Of a DNA stretch of 64,000 nucleotides, positions 1 through 9,416 are shown piece by piece; positions within the stretch are counted from its first letter, which is position 1; the number at the start of each line of letters is the position of its first letter. The stretch spans positions 1-64,000 of the forward strand of contig JAFLBP010000010.1 of NCBI GenBank assembly GCA_017303875.1, written 5' to 3'. A program made the translations under genes and the position numbers. Source of the stretch: Chitinophagales bacterium. GTDB taxonomy: Bacteria; Bacteroidota; Bacteroidia; Chitinophagales; Saprospiraceae. The notes beneath the pieces are model-generated. The model did no database searches, was not told the origin of the DNA, and saw only the letters and a program-made list of their open reading frames with translations.

Positions 1-153
1 GCTCAATTAAGCGCTTGCGATTCGCTTGTGAGATTACATTGCCCATGCGATTTTTTTTTGACCGCAATTTCAAAGAACTTTATGACTTTTCGTCTATTTT
101 CGTGTTACGAATTATTGTCGTACATCAGCAGTTAGCAGTCAACAGGGCTTTTG

Positions 154-217
154 ATGACTGATAACTGTTCACTGATAACTGCTGACTGATAACTGTTGAC
201 TGATAACTGTTCACTGA
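154..217. repeat. Short tandem repeats upstream of the first gene
   Basis: A 14-base unit, gactgataactgtt, is repeated with small variations (the variant tcactgataactgct alternates with it). It is non-coding spacer DNA ending just before the -7 box of the next gene. The rest of bases 1-153 shows no gene or clear signal; the upstream gene presumably ends outside the window. Confidence 0.6.
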
Positions 218-224
218 TTTCATG

Positions 225-232
225 TATCTTTG
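225..232 (+). promoter_or_regulatory. Bacteroidota -7 box (TATCTTTG)
   Basis: TATCTTTG fits the Bacteroidota sigma consensus TAnnTTTG and lies 46 bases before the ATG at 278. No convincing -33 TTG at the usual spacing is visible, so only the -7 element is called. Confidence 0.45.
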
Positions 233-277
233 CCCCGTTTTTTCACCGCATTCCTTAATCCGTTCGATTTCCCGATA

Positions 278-1522
278 ATGAAGGCACAATTAACTGCCCT
301 TTTATGCGCCTTGGCGTTTACCCTTGCCGCCCAGACGCCTGCCCCCACGAAAACCTATGAATTGCGCAACGGCAATTTTTATAATGGCAAAGATTTTACC
401 ACCGGTACTTGGTATGTGGTGAATGGAACCTTTACTAAAAAAGCGCCAGCTAAAATCGACAGCGTCGTCGAACTCGACGGCCGCTGGATCACGCCACCTT
501 TAGGGGATGCTTTCTGCGGAAGCGTTGCCGACAATCCTTCAGGTGCCAACCTGCTCAACCTTTATCGAGAAGAAGGCGTTTTCTACCTTCAAATGCTCGG
601 CCACACGCAAGAAGGCCGCAAAAGCGCCGAACTGCTGACCGGCAAAAGCAATATGCCCGACGCTACCTACAGCAACGGCGCCATCACCTGCTCGCTGGGC
701 TACCCTTTCCTGCAATATGAAGGCCCCGCACAAGGCATCAAAAACCCGCAAATGTGGGGTAGCAATTTCGATAAAATCAAAACCGAACGCAAAATGTTCG
801 GCAACGGCTACTGGTTCGTCGATAACAAAACCGCACTTGATGCCAACTGGCCCAAAATACTCGCACAAAAACCCGATGTCATCTATATCTCCCTGCTCGA
901 TGTCACCAATGCCGGGGGCACTTCCGGCAAAGGCCTGAATGCTGAAATGGCCAAAGCCGTGATCAAAAAAGCACACAAAAGCAAGCTGCGCGTATTTGCT
1001 TTTGTAGAAAAAGCCGACGACCTGCGCGTTGGCCTTAAAGCCGGAGTTGACGGCTTCGCCAACCTGCCCGGCTACAACTGGAATGGCGAAGGCGCGCTGA
1101 GCGCACTCGAACTCAGCGATGCCGACATCAAAACGCTGGTCAAGAAAAAAACTGTAATCATTCCGCTTTTTGCCCACGCACAAACTGCCGTTCCGCGCCC
1201 GGCCGTTCAGGAATTTCATAAAAACACACTCAAACGCCTGCTCGACGCCGGCGCCAACGTAGCCATCGGTTCCGACGACCTGCAACGCACCATCCGCACC
1301 GAACTCAACTACTGGTTCAACCTTAAAGCCGGCAGCTCCGAACAACTGCTACACGTGCTTTGCGACAATACACCGCGTGCAATTTATCCGAAACGCAAAA
1401 TCGGAAAAATTGAAGAAGGATACGAAGCCAGTTTCCTGGCCCTTAGCGACGACCCCATGCAAAACATACTGAAACTACGCGCAATCGCCTTTAAAATGAA
1501 AAAAGGTGTCCTATTGAAATAA
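278..1522 (+). CDS. Exported amidohydrolase-like protein lacking the usual metal ligands
   Basis: The 414-residue protein starts at ATG 278; an in-frame ATG at 230 is less likely because the 278 start gives a clean signal peptide (MKAQLTALLCALAFTLAAQ). The layout is that of the amidohydrolase superfamily: a small beta strand domain (residues 25-70), the ITPP segment that normally precedes the metal-binding His-x-His (71-82), a TIM-barrel-like body, and the typical C-terminal GSDD (331-334) and NTPRAI segments. The region where relatives carry HxH here reads LGDAFCGS, and the barrel His positions around 240 and 300 are also not conserved (RVFAFVE, IIPLFAH). It is therefore probably a periplasmic pseudoenzyme or a protein with changed chemistry. 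It is followed by its own terminator and appears monocistronic. Confidence 0.65.
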   Translation: MKAQLTALLCALAFTLAAQTPAPTKTYELRNGNFYNGKDFTTGTWYVVNGTFTKKAPAKIDSVVELDGRWITPPLGDAFCGSVADNPSGANLLNLYREEGVFYLQMLGHTQEGRKSAELLTGKSNMPDATYSNGAITCSLGYPFLQYEGPAQGIKNPQMWGSNFDKIKTERKMFGNGYWFVDNKTALDANWPKILAQKPDVIYISLLDVTNAGGTSGKGLNAEMAKAVIKKAHKSKLRVFAFVEKADDLRVGLKAGVDGFANLPGYNWNGEGALSALELSDADIKTLVKKKTVIIPLFAHAQTAVPRPAVQEFHKNTLKRLLDAGANVAIGSDDLQRTIRTELNYWFNLKAGSSEQLLHVLCDNTPRAIYPKRKIGKIEEGYEASFLALSDDPMQNILKLRAIAFKMKKGVLLK

Positions 1523-1545
1523 GCACCGGCCCTAAAAGCCCGCAA

Positions 1546-1585
1546 CAGGAGTCATGCCGAATATGCCGGATGACTCCTGTTTTTT
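1546..1585 (+). terminator. Intrinsic terminator
   Basis: A perfect 10-bp stem, CAGGAGTCAT/ATGACTCCTG, with a 14-base loop is followed by six T. It ends the transcript of the amidohydrolase-like gene just before the next start. Confidence 0.8.
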
Positions 1586-1611
1586 GCAGACCACACCATA
1601 AATATTCAAGG

Positions 1612-4104
1612 ATGCGAGTGCCTGCTTTATGTTTGTTGCTTGGGATATTGTTTTTATCCGCCTGTTTAGATCAGGAGGCCGGAACAACAACAGCCTCCGG
1701 CGCAAACATTGCTTCCTCCTACCGCTCCCATCCATCGACAAAACCGCCCGACAGCCGATCTTTTGCACTTGCGCCCCCAGCTTTAGTAAATGAACCCCTT
1801 GCCAGGGAAGAACTTTCAGTACCCGGACATTTTCTGGCGCTCAACGGCATCAAAGCCCTGCACCATCGTTTTCCGGCTTTCGACGGCAGCGGCATCATCG
1901 TTTCCATAAAAGAATTTCGTTTCGACACCCAGGACATTGACCTGCGCGGGCGTTACCTTAGTTCTCCCTTGCCGGCGTTCTTATCTTCTACCCATGCCGG
2001 TGTTATGGCCACGCTCATTGCAGGAGCTGGCAACACTACCCCATCGGGGCGTGGCGTGGCACGAGGCGCCCGGGTACTTTCTTCCTCATTTATAGGTTTA
2101 ATGCCCGACAGCGACGCGGATTACGCCGCCTACAATGTCGGTGTACAGAACCACGCTTACGGCGCCGATATTGATAACCGCTACGCTGCTGCCGCTCGCG
2201 CCTATGATAAGAGTGTGGAGGCGCGCGCGCACCTGCTACATGTTTTTTCGGCTGGCAACACCGGAACAGAAACGGCTCCCAATGGCAAATATGCCGGAAT
2301 ACCCGGCTTTGCCAACCTGAGCGGCAATTTCAAAATGGCAAAAAATGTACTTTGCGTCGGCGCCACCGATTCTTTTAATCAGGTGCTGCCGATCAGTGCG
2401 CGCGGCCCGGCCTACGATGGCCGCCTCAAACCCGAGCTTGTCGCGTTTGGCATCAACGGCAGCTCGGAATCCGCAGCACTCGTCGCCGGCGCAGCAGCCG
2501 TTTTACAACAAGTATACCGGGATATTACCGATACCCTGCCAAGCGCCGCCATGCAACGCGCCCTGCTGCTCAACAGCTGCGAAGACCTGTACACGCCCGG
2601 CCCCGACTACCGGAGCGGATACGGAAGCCTTAAGCTCGACGCCGCAGTGCAAACTTTGCTCGATGGCCGCTTTGCAAGCGGGCAACTATCGGCCGGCGCG
2701 CTGACAGAAATCCCGATCACCCTTGGCGCGCATTTACACCAACTGCGTGTTACCTTGTGCTGGAACGACCCCGCAGCTCCTGAAAATGCGCCGAAAGCCC
2801 TGCTCAACAACCTCGACCTGGAAGTTGTCGGCCCCAACGGACAAACGCATTTGCCCTGGGTGCTCAATACCACCGCCCATGCCGATTCGCTGCTCCTGCC
2901 CGCCCGGCGCGGACGCGATACGCTGAATAATACCGAACAAGTCTTAATTACACTTCCACAAGCCGGCGCCTACACCTTACGGGTGCACGCTACTGCACTA
3001 CAAAGCGCAGCACAAGCATTCAGCCTGGTTTTTGACACCGACAGCCTGCGGCAATTGGAGTGGCGAAGCCCTGCCGGTGGCGAACACCTGCCCCCGGAAA
3101 CAGCCGTTCCACTGATCTGGCACAACAATTTCGACAGCAGTAATGCCGTATTGGAATGGAAACCATTAGCAGCCAATCAATGGCAATTGATTGATACGGT
3201 ACAGTTAGCGACCCAAAATGCAGTCGTCTGGCAAACGCCCGTTCATGCAGGCGCTGCGCAAGTGCGCCTGCGCACGCCCGCGCACAGCTACCCGAGCGAC
3301 ACCTTTTTGCTCGCACCACAGCCACAACTGAAGGTGGCACTTAATTGTCCGGACGCCACCCTGCTAACCTGGAACGCCGCCATCCCCAACGCGCGTTATC
3401 GACTCTGGGGTTTGGGCGCACTTTTTCTGGAGCCGCTGCTGACAAGCAGTGACACCTTTTTATACCTGCCCAAAAGCCTGTACCCACAGCAGCGTTTTGC
3501 ATTGAGCGTGCTGGATACGCAGGGTTTTGAGGGCAGCATCAGTGCAGCGCCGGATATTTCCCAACAAGCTGCCGGTTGTTACTTTTCCAGCATTCTGGCA
3601 GATATCACCTTTGAAAAAAATATCGAAATTGCGTTGAATATCGGTTCGGATTATGGCTTGAAACGTATTTTCCTTAAAAAAATCAAGGCCGGTGGCGACG
3701 CGGTTTTGATGGAGGAAAATCCTGCCCGACAGGGGCTGCAAACCTTTACTGATACACAGCCCGAACAGGGCCTGAACCGCTACTATGCCCTCGCAGAATT
3801 GCAGAACGGACAAAGTATCCTAAGCGACACTGCAAGTGTATTCCTCGCGCGAAACAGCGATTTTCTGGTATTTCCCAATCCATTAAGCAGCGGTGGAAAT
3901 TTGCAGTTACTTTCCCAGACAAGTGAGGAGGCCCGTTTCGAACTCTATGATGCAGCGGGAAAATTAGTGCTGGAACAAGCGGCAGGTTTTGGTTTGGAGT
4001 CGGTTTTTGTAGCACATTTACCCGCCGGCGTGTATCATTGGCAAGTCATCCGAAAAAGTGATGGGGTACAATTGGCCTTTGATAAATTACTGCTATTTCC
4101 CTGA
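1612..4104 (+). CDS. S8 subtilisin-like peptidase with type IX sorting domain
   Basis: This 830-residue protein starts at ATG 1612, which gives a signal sequence ending in the lipobox-like LSAC (Cys18). A subtilase domain covers about residues 85-360. His128 lies in STHAGVMATLIAG, the oxyanion Asn in SAGN (213-216), and Ser285 in GSSESAALVAG. The usual catalytic-Asp segment (VAVIDTGID) is replaced by VSIKEFRFD, so Glu101 aligns with the catalytic Asp. Beta-sandwich regions follow (about 370-490 and 490-740). The last 75 residues, starting at FPNPLSSGG, form a type A type IX C-terminal sorting domain. The protein should be exported by Sec and then by the type IX system, whose porU/porV genes lie at 20-25 kb. 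The combination of a lipobox and a type IX domain is unusual. Confidence 0.8.
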   Translation: MRVPALCLLLGILFLSACLDQEAGTTTASGANIASSYRSHPSTKPPDSRSFALAPPALVNEPLAREELSVPGHFLALNGIKALHHRFPAFDGSGIIVSIKEFRFDTQDIDLRGRYLSSPLPAFLSSTHAGVMATLIAGAGNTTPSGRGVARGARVLSSSFIGLMPDSDADYAAYNVGVQNHAYGADIDNRYAAAARAYDKSVEARAHLLHVFSAGNTGTETAPNGKYAGIPGFANLSGNFKMAKNVLCVGATDSFNQVLPISARGPAYDGRLKPELVAFGINGSSESAALVAGAAAVLQQVYRDITDTLPSAAMQRALLLNSCEDLYTPGPDYRSGYGSLKLDAAVQTLLDGRFASGQLSAGALTEIPITLGAHLHQLRVTLCWNDPAAPENAPKALLNNLDLEVVGPNGQTHLPWVLNTTAHADSLLLPARRGRDTLNNTEQVLITLPQAGAYTLRVHATALQSAAQAFSLVFDTDSLRQLEWRSPAGGEHLPPETAVPLIWHNNFDSSNAVLEWKPLAANQWQLIDTVQLATQNAVVWQTPVHAGAAQVRLRTPAHSYPSDTFLLAPQPQLKVALNCPDATLLTWNAAIPNARYRLWGLGALFLEPLLTSSDTFLYLPKSLYPQQRFALSVLDTQGFEGSISAAPDISQQAAGCYFSSILADITFEKNIEIALNIGSDYGLKRIFLKKIKAGGDAVLMEENPARQGLQTFTDTQPEQGLNRYYALAELQNGQSILSDTASVFLARNSDFLVFPNPLSSGGNLQLLSQTSEEARFELYDAAGKLVLEQAAGFGLESVFVAHLPAGVYHWQVIRKSDGVQLAFDKLLLFP

Positions 4105-4119
4105 TTATTTTAATAAAAT

Positions 4120-4146
4120 GGGCCTGAACTGATAAAGCCCAGGCCC
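4120..4146 (-). terminator. Probable terminator between convergent genes
   Basis: Inverted repeat GGGCCTG/CAGGCCC (7 bp, 13-base loop). Read on the minus strand it is followed by ATTTTATTAAAA, so it most likely ends the metallopeptidase transcript coming from the right. Confidence 0.45.
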
Positions 4147-4202
4147 GTACGAGGTCTGTTAATAACGCACGGGAACATTAATGCTCCGCGCATCCGACTG
4201 AT

Positions 4203-5006
4203 TTAATAAAGGAAGTTCAGCGCCGTTACGTCGTTGGCATTAAACGGACGGTTAATGCCGTTGCCGATACAAGCCAGCATCCAGGAGTTTGGATCGGCAG
4301 TAGTAGGTGTGCCGGGGATGTGGACAGCGCCAACTGTGCTTGCACCTTCGTTGTAATAGGCGCCGCCGCAGCTGTAAGAGCGATCCATGTAATCGGTGTG
4401 ACGGAATCCGATGCAGTGGCCAATTTCATGTGCAATGATAGACGCCAGGGTATTGGCATTCCAACCGGCATAAGTAGTATTAAACTTGATAGAGTTGTAA
4501 GGGTTGCCTGTGCTGGTCGGGAAACCTGCGGAAGCAATGTAGCCCGAACCATTAGGCGCCTTGGAAATCACGATGTTGCCGCCGCTGGTCACGCGCGAAA
4601 AAGTGAGCGCAAGGCCCTGTGCATTATAACGGGCAATGGCTGCATCGGTAGCCGTAACAATACTGGTAGGCAGTGTAGTCGCAACGCGCACCGTGATGTT
4701 ACGCGGCAGACCGGTCACTAAATTGGTGGTGCGGTACTGCTCGGAATTGCCCACAATAAGTGCTTTAATGTCAGTGGGTAAAGTGGCAAGATCTTCGTGG
4801 CTGAGGAAGATGTCGCCTTCGACAACATAACCGCCTTCTGTTACGAAAGCTTCCTCGGCATTAAAGCCAATAGCGGTGATCTTGTCTTTGATTTCTTGTG
4901 GAACGGCCTGTTGTGCGTCGCTGACAGGAATTGGCTCCTGGCGGGCACAACTGTTTAAGCCGAAAAGCAGGACGATGAAGAACAAGGAGGAGAGAACATT
5001 TTTCAT
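4203..5006 (-). CDS. HEIGH-type (M57-like) zinc metallopeptidase lipoprotein
   Basis: The 267-residue product has a lipoprotein signal (MKNVLSSLFFIVLLFGLNSC, Cys20), which fixes the start at 5006 rather than a TTG nine bases upstream. The C-terminal half carries HEIGHCIGFRH (His193, Glu194, His197, His203), the metzincin-like HExxHxxGxxH zinc site of the dual-action HEIGH/M57 family. A Met-containing DYMDRSYSCGG segment follows. The region before the zinc site (100-190) fits the conserved M57 substrate-cleft strand. The family is widespread in Bacteroidota and presumably degrades extracellular or periplasmic protein. It is monocistronic and convergent with the subtilase gene. Confidence 0.8.
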   Translation of the reverse strand: MKNVLSSLFFIVLLFGLNSCARQEPIPVSDAQQAVPQEIKDKITAIGFNAEEAFVTEGGYVVEGDIFLSHEDLATLPTDIKALIVGNSEQYRTTNLVTGLPRNITVRVATTLPTSIVTATDAAIARYNAQGLALTFSRVTSGGNIVISKAPNGSGYIASAGFPTSTGNPYNSIKFNTTYAGWNANTLASIIAHEIGHCIGFRHTDYMDRSYSCGGAYYNEGASTVGAVHIPGTPTTADPNSWMLACIGNGINRPFNANDVTALNFLY

Positions 5007-5232
5007 TGCACACAAGTGGTTTGGTTAAAAAGAACAGTTAATAGAACAGACTGCGAACATAAAGTCTTTATGTATTATCATGGTAGTACAAATCAGATTT
5101 TTTTAAACTAAAAATATTATATCAAAATACATACAAAATACCATCTGTTCAGATGTTTTATTTTGCCATTTTATTATAATATAAAATCACATTCACACAT
5201 CACACCCCGACGACGCATTATTGCAAAATAAA

Positions 5233-5270
5233 ATATGGGAACACAAAGCACTACCCTTGCATTCCCATAT
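5233..5270 (-). terminator. Possible metG terminator in an AT-rich spacer
   Basis: ATATGGGAA/TTCCCATAT (9 bp, 20-base loop) lies 31 bases beyond the metG stop. On the minus strand it is followed by a T-rich tract (TTTATTTTG). The rest of 5007-5300 is very AT-rich, contains the promoter region of the metallopeptidase gene, and shows no gene. Confidence 0.45.
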
Positions 5271-5300
5271 AAAATTCTAAAACAGTCGTCGCAGACGTGT

Positions 5301-7457
5301 TTAGCGCACACCAAACCCGCTGGGCCAACCCTCTTGCGGCGACACAAAGCTGAGTTTACCATCCTGGTCTTCGGCCATCAGAATCATCCCCTGCGACTCC
5401 ACGCCCATCATCGGACGAGGGGCGAGGTTGGCCAGCACGACGACCTGACGCCCAAGTACTTCTTCCGGCGTAAAATGCTCGGCAATACCGGAAAGGATGG
5501 TGCGTTGCTCAAAGCCCAGATCCACCTGAAGCTTGAGCAGTTTTTTGGATTTTTCCATTTTTTCCGCTGTCAGGATTTTGCCGGTGCGGATATCCATTTT
5601 GGCAAAATCGTCGAACTGTATGATATCTTTCATCGGTGCATAATTGATCGTTTTTGGTGCTGCTGCCGCAGCGGCGGCGGCATTTTGCGCATCTGCGCTT
5701 TCTAATTTGGCCATCTGGGCTGCAATCACCTCATCGGGAATACGCGAAAACAGGTGCCCGGCTACGCCCAGCAAATGCCCGGCAGGCAGCAAAGGCTCGC
5801 CTTTTTCAAGCACTGCCAGCATCGCTTCCAGATCGCCCTGATCCTCCAACGGCGGCAAGGCCAGCATTTTGCGCAGGCGCTCGGCCGAGAAGGGCAGGAA
5901 AGGACGGGCGGCGACTGACAGCGCGGCTACATATTGCAGGCCCAGGTGCAGTACGGTGCGCACGGTCTCCGGGTCTTCTTTTACGGTTCTCCAGGGTTCG
6001 TTGAATTGCAGCAGGGCATTACCGGCACTGGAAACTTCCATCAGCAGGCGCAGCGCCTCGCGGAAATTGAAACGCTCGATTTCACGCCCCATTTCCAACA
6101 AGTGCTCCCGAATTCGGCGCAATTCAGCGGCATAATTACCTTCCGTTTCTACCCCCCAGCCACTTTTGAATGGACGCGCGGCATCAAACTGCGGCGCACA
6201 GCCATCTTCATAATATTTTTGCGTAAGTACCAGCACACGGTTTACGAAGTTGGCGAGGTTGTTCACCAATTCTGTATTGGTCGTTTCCTGAAAACCTTTC
6301 CAGGTGAATTCGCTGTCGCGCTGCTCCGGCATGTTTTTGACCATATTGTAGCGCAGCGCATCTTCCTGACCGGGCAGTTCCTGGCAATACTCATGCACCC
6401 ACACTGCCCAGTTGCGCGAAGTAGAAATTTTTCGGCCTTCGAGGTTCATAAACTGGTTGGCGGGCACATTTACAGGTAAAATATATTCGCCGTGGGCTTT
6501 CAGAATGGCCGGGAAAATGAGGCAGTGAAAAACAATATTGTCCTTGCCGATAAAATGAATCAATGCCGTGTCCTCGGATTTCCAGTAAGGCTCCCAGTCG
6601 CGCCCGTGATCAAGCGCCCATTGCCGCGTAGCAGAAATATAACCGATGGGAGCATCTAACCACACATAAAGTTTTTTACCGGCCGATCCGGGCAACTCTT
6701 GCGGCACATCTACACCCCAGTCGAGGTCGCGGGTCATGGCGCGGGGCTGAAGACCTTGTTCCAGCCATGAATTGCACTGCCCAAGCACGTGGTTTTTCCA
6801 TTCATTGGGATTGTGCAGGGCCACACCTTCCAGTTCGCCGGTATTGATCCACTGGCGCAGCCAGTTTTCGTGCTGATCGAGGCGCAGGAACCAGTGCTGG
6901 GTCGGGCGTTTGACCGGCGTGGAGCCACTGAGTGTGGAGCGCGGACTGATGAGTTCGGTCGGACTGAGCGTAGTGCCGCATTTTTCACACTGATCGCCAT
7001 AAGCATCGGGATTGCTGCACACCGGGCAGGTACCGATGATGTAGCGGTCGGCGAGAAACTGATTGGCTACTTCGTCATAATATTGCTCGGTCGTTTCTTC
7101 GATGAATTCCCCTTTTTCATTGAGGCGTCGGAAAAAACCCTGCGAGGTCTCATGGTGAATCGGTTCGGAAGTACGGTGGTACATATCGAACGCGATGCCT
7201 ATTTTTTCAAAAGTGTCTTTAAGGATGGCGTTGTACTTGTCCACAATCTCGCGGGGCGTTACGCCTTCTTTACGGGCCTTGACGGTAATGGCCGCACCGT
7301 GTTCGTCGGAACCGCACACAAACACCACATCCTTGCCCATCAGGCGCAGGTAGCGCACGTAGATGTCGGCAGGGAGGTAAGCGCCTGCGAGGTGGCCAAT
7401 GTGCAGGGGGCCATTGGCATAAGGCAGGGCGGCGGTAACGAGGTATCTCTTTTTCAT
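5301..7457 (-). CDS. metG: Methionyl-tRNA synthetase
   Basis: Class I synthetase of 718 residues that charges tRNA-Met. The HIGH signature is GPLHIGH near residue 20, the KMSKS loop appears as KISTS (about residue 350), and a CPVC...CEKC zinc knuckle lies near 145-160. The anticodon-binding helical domain follows. An Ala-rich linker (about 603-612) leads to a C-terminal EMAPII/Trbp111-type tRNA-binding domain (about 625-718, starting FAKMDIRTGKIL), the long dimerising form of MetG. The gene lies 94 bases downstream of the TPR/beta-strand protein on the same strand and may be co-transcribed with it. Confidence 0.97.
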   Translation of the reverse strand: MKKRYLVTAALPYANGPLHIGHLAGAYLPADIYVRYLRLMGKDVVFVCGSDEHGAAITVKARKEGVTPREIVDKYNAILKDTFEKIGIAFDMYHRTSEPIHHETSQGFFRRLNEKGEFIEETTEQYYDEVANQFLADRYIIGTCPVCSNPDAYGDQCEKCGTTLSPTELISPRSTLSGSTPVKRPTQHWFLRLDQHENWLRQWINTGELEGVALHNPNEWKNHVLGQCNSWLEQGLQPRAMTRDLDWGVDVPQELPGSAGKKLYVWLDAPIGYISATRQWALDHGRDWEPYWKSEDTALIHFIGKDNIVFHCLIFPAILKAHGEYILPVNVPANQFMNLEGRKISTSRNWAVWVHEYCQELPGQEDALRYNMVKNMPEQRDSEFTWKGFQETTNTELVNNLANFVNRVLVLTQKYYEDGCAPQFDAARPFKSGWGVETEGNYAAELRRIREHLLEMGREIERFNFREALRLLMEVSSAGNALLQFNEPWRTVKEDPETVRTVLHLGLQYVAALSVAARPFLPFSAERLRKMLALPPLEDQGDLEAMLAVLEKGEPLLPAGHLLGVAGHLFSRIPDEVIAAQMAKLESADAQNAAAAAAAAPKTINYAPMKDIIQFDDFAKMDIRTGKILTAEKMEKSKKLLKLQVDLGFEQRTILSGIAEHFTPEEVLGRQVVVLANLAPRPMMGVESQGMILMAEDQDGKLSFVSPQEGWPSGFGVR

Positions 7458-7551
7458 GCAGGAATACTTATTGTAATTTTTGATTTTAAATGCTTGATTT
7501 TTAACTAATTATGAATCAAGCGTTGTTAAATCAAAAATCGGGAATTGAAAA

Positions 7552-9246
7552 TTATTTACCCACGGAAAGCCCCATGGTGAATCCGGCTCTCAGCATAAAA
7601 TTGAAAAACCGGTCTTTTCGTTCCGAAAGGAGCTTGTTATTGTAGGTAAAATCGTCTTTTTTCCAGTTGTCGTTGCGCACATCCAGGGTATTGTAACCCA
7701 GGCCGATTCCGAAATAAAGATCGGAGTTGAGGCCGGCTTTTTTACCCAACACCCCATAGTTCATCATCAGGATGTACTGTTTGCGGATGGGGCGGTAGTT
7801 TTCCACGCGTACTTGTCCGTCGGGACTAATCACCGTAGCGGTAAACGGCGTGTAGTAGCGCTCGCTGTAACCCAGGAGCGGACCTGCATAAGTGCTGGCT
7901 TTACCGCTTTTCCGATGGTATTTGAGGGCTAAGTGTGCGTAGTAACCGTCCCAAAATTCTGTATCACGGTCTTTATCGCGATAATCGCCAAACTCAATCA
8001 CTTCCCGATTGCTGTTGATGTGCAGGTAGGAGAGTTCGGCGAGGAAACGTTTGTTGCCCACATTGAGCACGCCGCCATAGTCGCGGTAGCGATTTTTGAG
8101 GGTCAGCAACGGAATGACGTAGGCGCCGGCGTACATGCGGAAGGATTTATCGGCGCGGCGCACTTCACGTTTTTTGTCTTTGCGGCAGTCTTCGGCTTTA
8201 TCGGAGAGGTCGCGGGCGGCTACGGCATCGCCGAGACGGCTAAAGCGGCCTGAAAGGGCCTGCATTTGCTCGCAATTTCCGGCGGGCATTTTTTGCTGCC
8301 AGCGGCGTGCGGCCTGGAGGCCGAGCATTTTCTGGCCTTCCTGCTCTGCAAAATCCATAATTTCATTGAGGGTGGCGCCATCGGATGCGCCCGCGTCGAG
8401 GGTTGTCTGATAAGCCTGTGCGGCTTCTCCCTGGTATTTGGCACGGCTGAGGTAGCCGGCGGCTTCGCGGAAAATTTCCATTTTCCGGGCGAAACCCGGA
8501 TGGTCTTTGGCGACGGCCTGGAGTTGTTCCCAGGCCATCATTTCGGGGTTGAGGTTTTGATTGGTAAATTCGGTACGGGCTTCCGGACTGAGGCGGGTAG
8601 CGGCATCGAAGATGCGGTTGGCGCGATCGGCGTAATCGCTGCGGTCGCGGCCCGATTGTTTGAGCGCCTCCAGCAGAATTTTCGTGCTTCGAATGCTGGT
8701 AGCGGGGTTGGCGTTGGGGGTATCGGCCGCTTTTTGCGCGTAGGTGGCAGCAGCTTCGTATCGGCCGGCCTGGTTTTCATACTGGGCCAGTTCGCCCCAG
8801 ATATCGCCAAGTGTCGGGGAAAAATCGGCATAATGAATGATGTATCGTTTGCCTTTCAGTTCATAGCGCAGCGGGAAATTGCCGGGCTGGAACTGTTCTA
8901 ATTCGCCGGCCAAGCTGCGATAAAACTCCGTACCGGCATTGGCATCGCCTTTGCCGCGGATGCGGCCCTGCAGAATTTTAAAATTGCTTTTGAAATAGGC
9001 AGCCACCTTCAGGATGTCGCCGGAGGTGTCAGTTTCCAATGCGCTGAGGGCTGTGATTTGTTCGGTCGCCGAGCGATCTGTATATCGGATGGCATCGGCG
9101 CCGGTGTTGGCAGGTGCATAGACGTATTTTTCCAGCGCATTATACGCCGTCAGCACATTTTCAAAACGCTGCTGTTGCGAAACGTTTTGAGCCGCGGCCT
9201 GGAGGGCCGTCAGGAGGAGCAGGAGGAGGGACAGGAAGTATTTCAT
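7552..9246 (-). CDS. Exported TPR protein with C-terminal beta-strand (outer-membrane-like) domain
   Basis: Protein of 564 residues with a clear signal peptide (MKYFLSLLLLLLTALQAAAQ). Residues 20-370 are helical and Ala-rich, consistent with TPR-type repeats. From about residue 385 to the end the sequence alternates aromatic and polar residues (FRMYAGAYVIPLL, FWDGYYAHLALKYH, DLYFGIGLGYNTL) and closes with a hydrophobic strand, resembling a small outer-membrane barrel. I do not recognise a named family. It may be a periplasm-facing scaffold anchored in the outer membrane. It lies upstream of metG on the same strand and is divergent from rplU. Confidence 0.6.
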   Translation of the reverse strand: MKYFLSLLLLLLTALQAAAQNVSQQQRFENVLTAYNALEKYVYAPANTGADAIRYTDRSATEQITALSALETDTSGDILKVAAYFKSNFKILQGRIRGKGDANAGTEFYRSLAGELEQFQPGNFPLRYELKGKRYIIHYADFSPTLGDIWGELAQYENQAGRYEAAATYAQKAADTPNANPATSIRSTKILLEALKQSGRDRSDYADRANRIFDAATRLSPEARTEFTNQNLNPEMMAWEQLQAVAKDHPGFARKMEIFREAAGYLSRAKYQGEAAQAYQTTLDAGASDGATLNEIMDFAEQEGQKMLGLQAARRWQQKMPAGNCEQMQALSGRFSRLGDAVAARDLSDKAEDCRKDKKREVRRADKSFRMYAGAYVIPLLTLKNRYRDYGGVLNVGNKRFLAELSYLHINSNREVIEFGDYRDKDRDTEFWDGYYAHLALKYHRKSGKASTYAGPLLGYSERYYTPFTATVISPDGQVRVENYRPIRKQYILMMNYGVLGKKAGLNSDLYFGIGLGYNTLDVRNDNWKKDDFTYNNKLLSERKDRFFNFMLRAGFTMGLSVGK

Positions 9247-9331
9247 ACCGGAAGTAGTGGCGTTGAAAGCCGGGGCAAAAGTCGTTACTTTTTCCGAATG
9301 CCCTGAGTTTCAAATATTATTTAAATTTTTC

Positions 9332-9363
9332 TTGGTAAAACACCCTTAAAACGCGTACCTTTG
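9332..9363 (+). promoter_or_regulatory. Promoter of rplU-rpmA
   Basis: TTGG (9332-9335) and TACCTTTG (9356-9363) are separated by 20 bases, matching the Bacteroidota -33/-7 promoter. The -7 box lies 53 bases before the L21 start. Confidence 0.7.
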
Positions 9364-9416
9364 CGCGCTCTTTACACGAAGAGTGTATTTTTTCTAAAAA
9401 CTCATTGATTTTTAAC

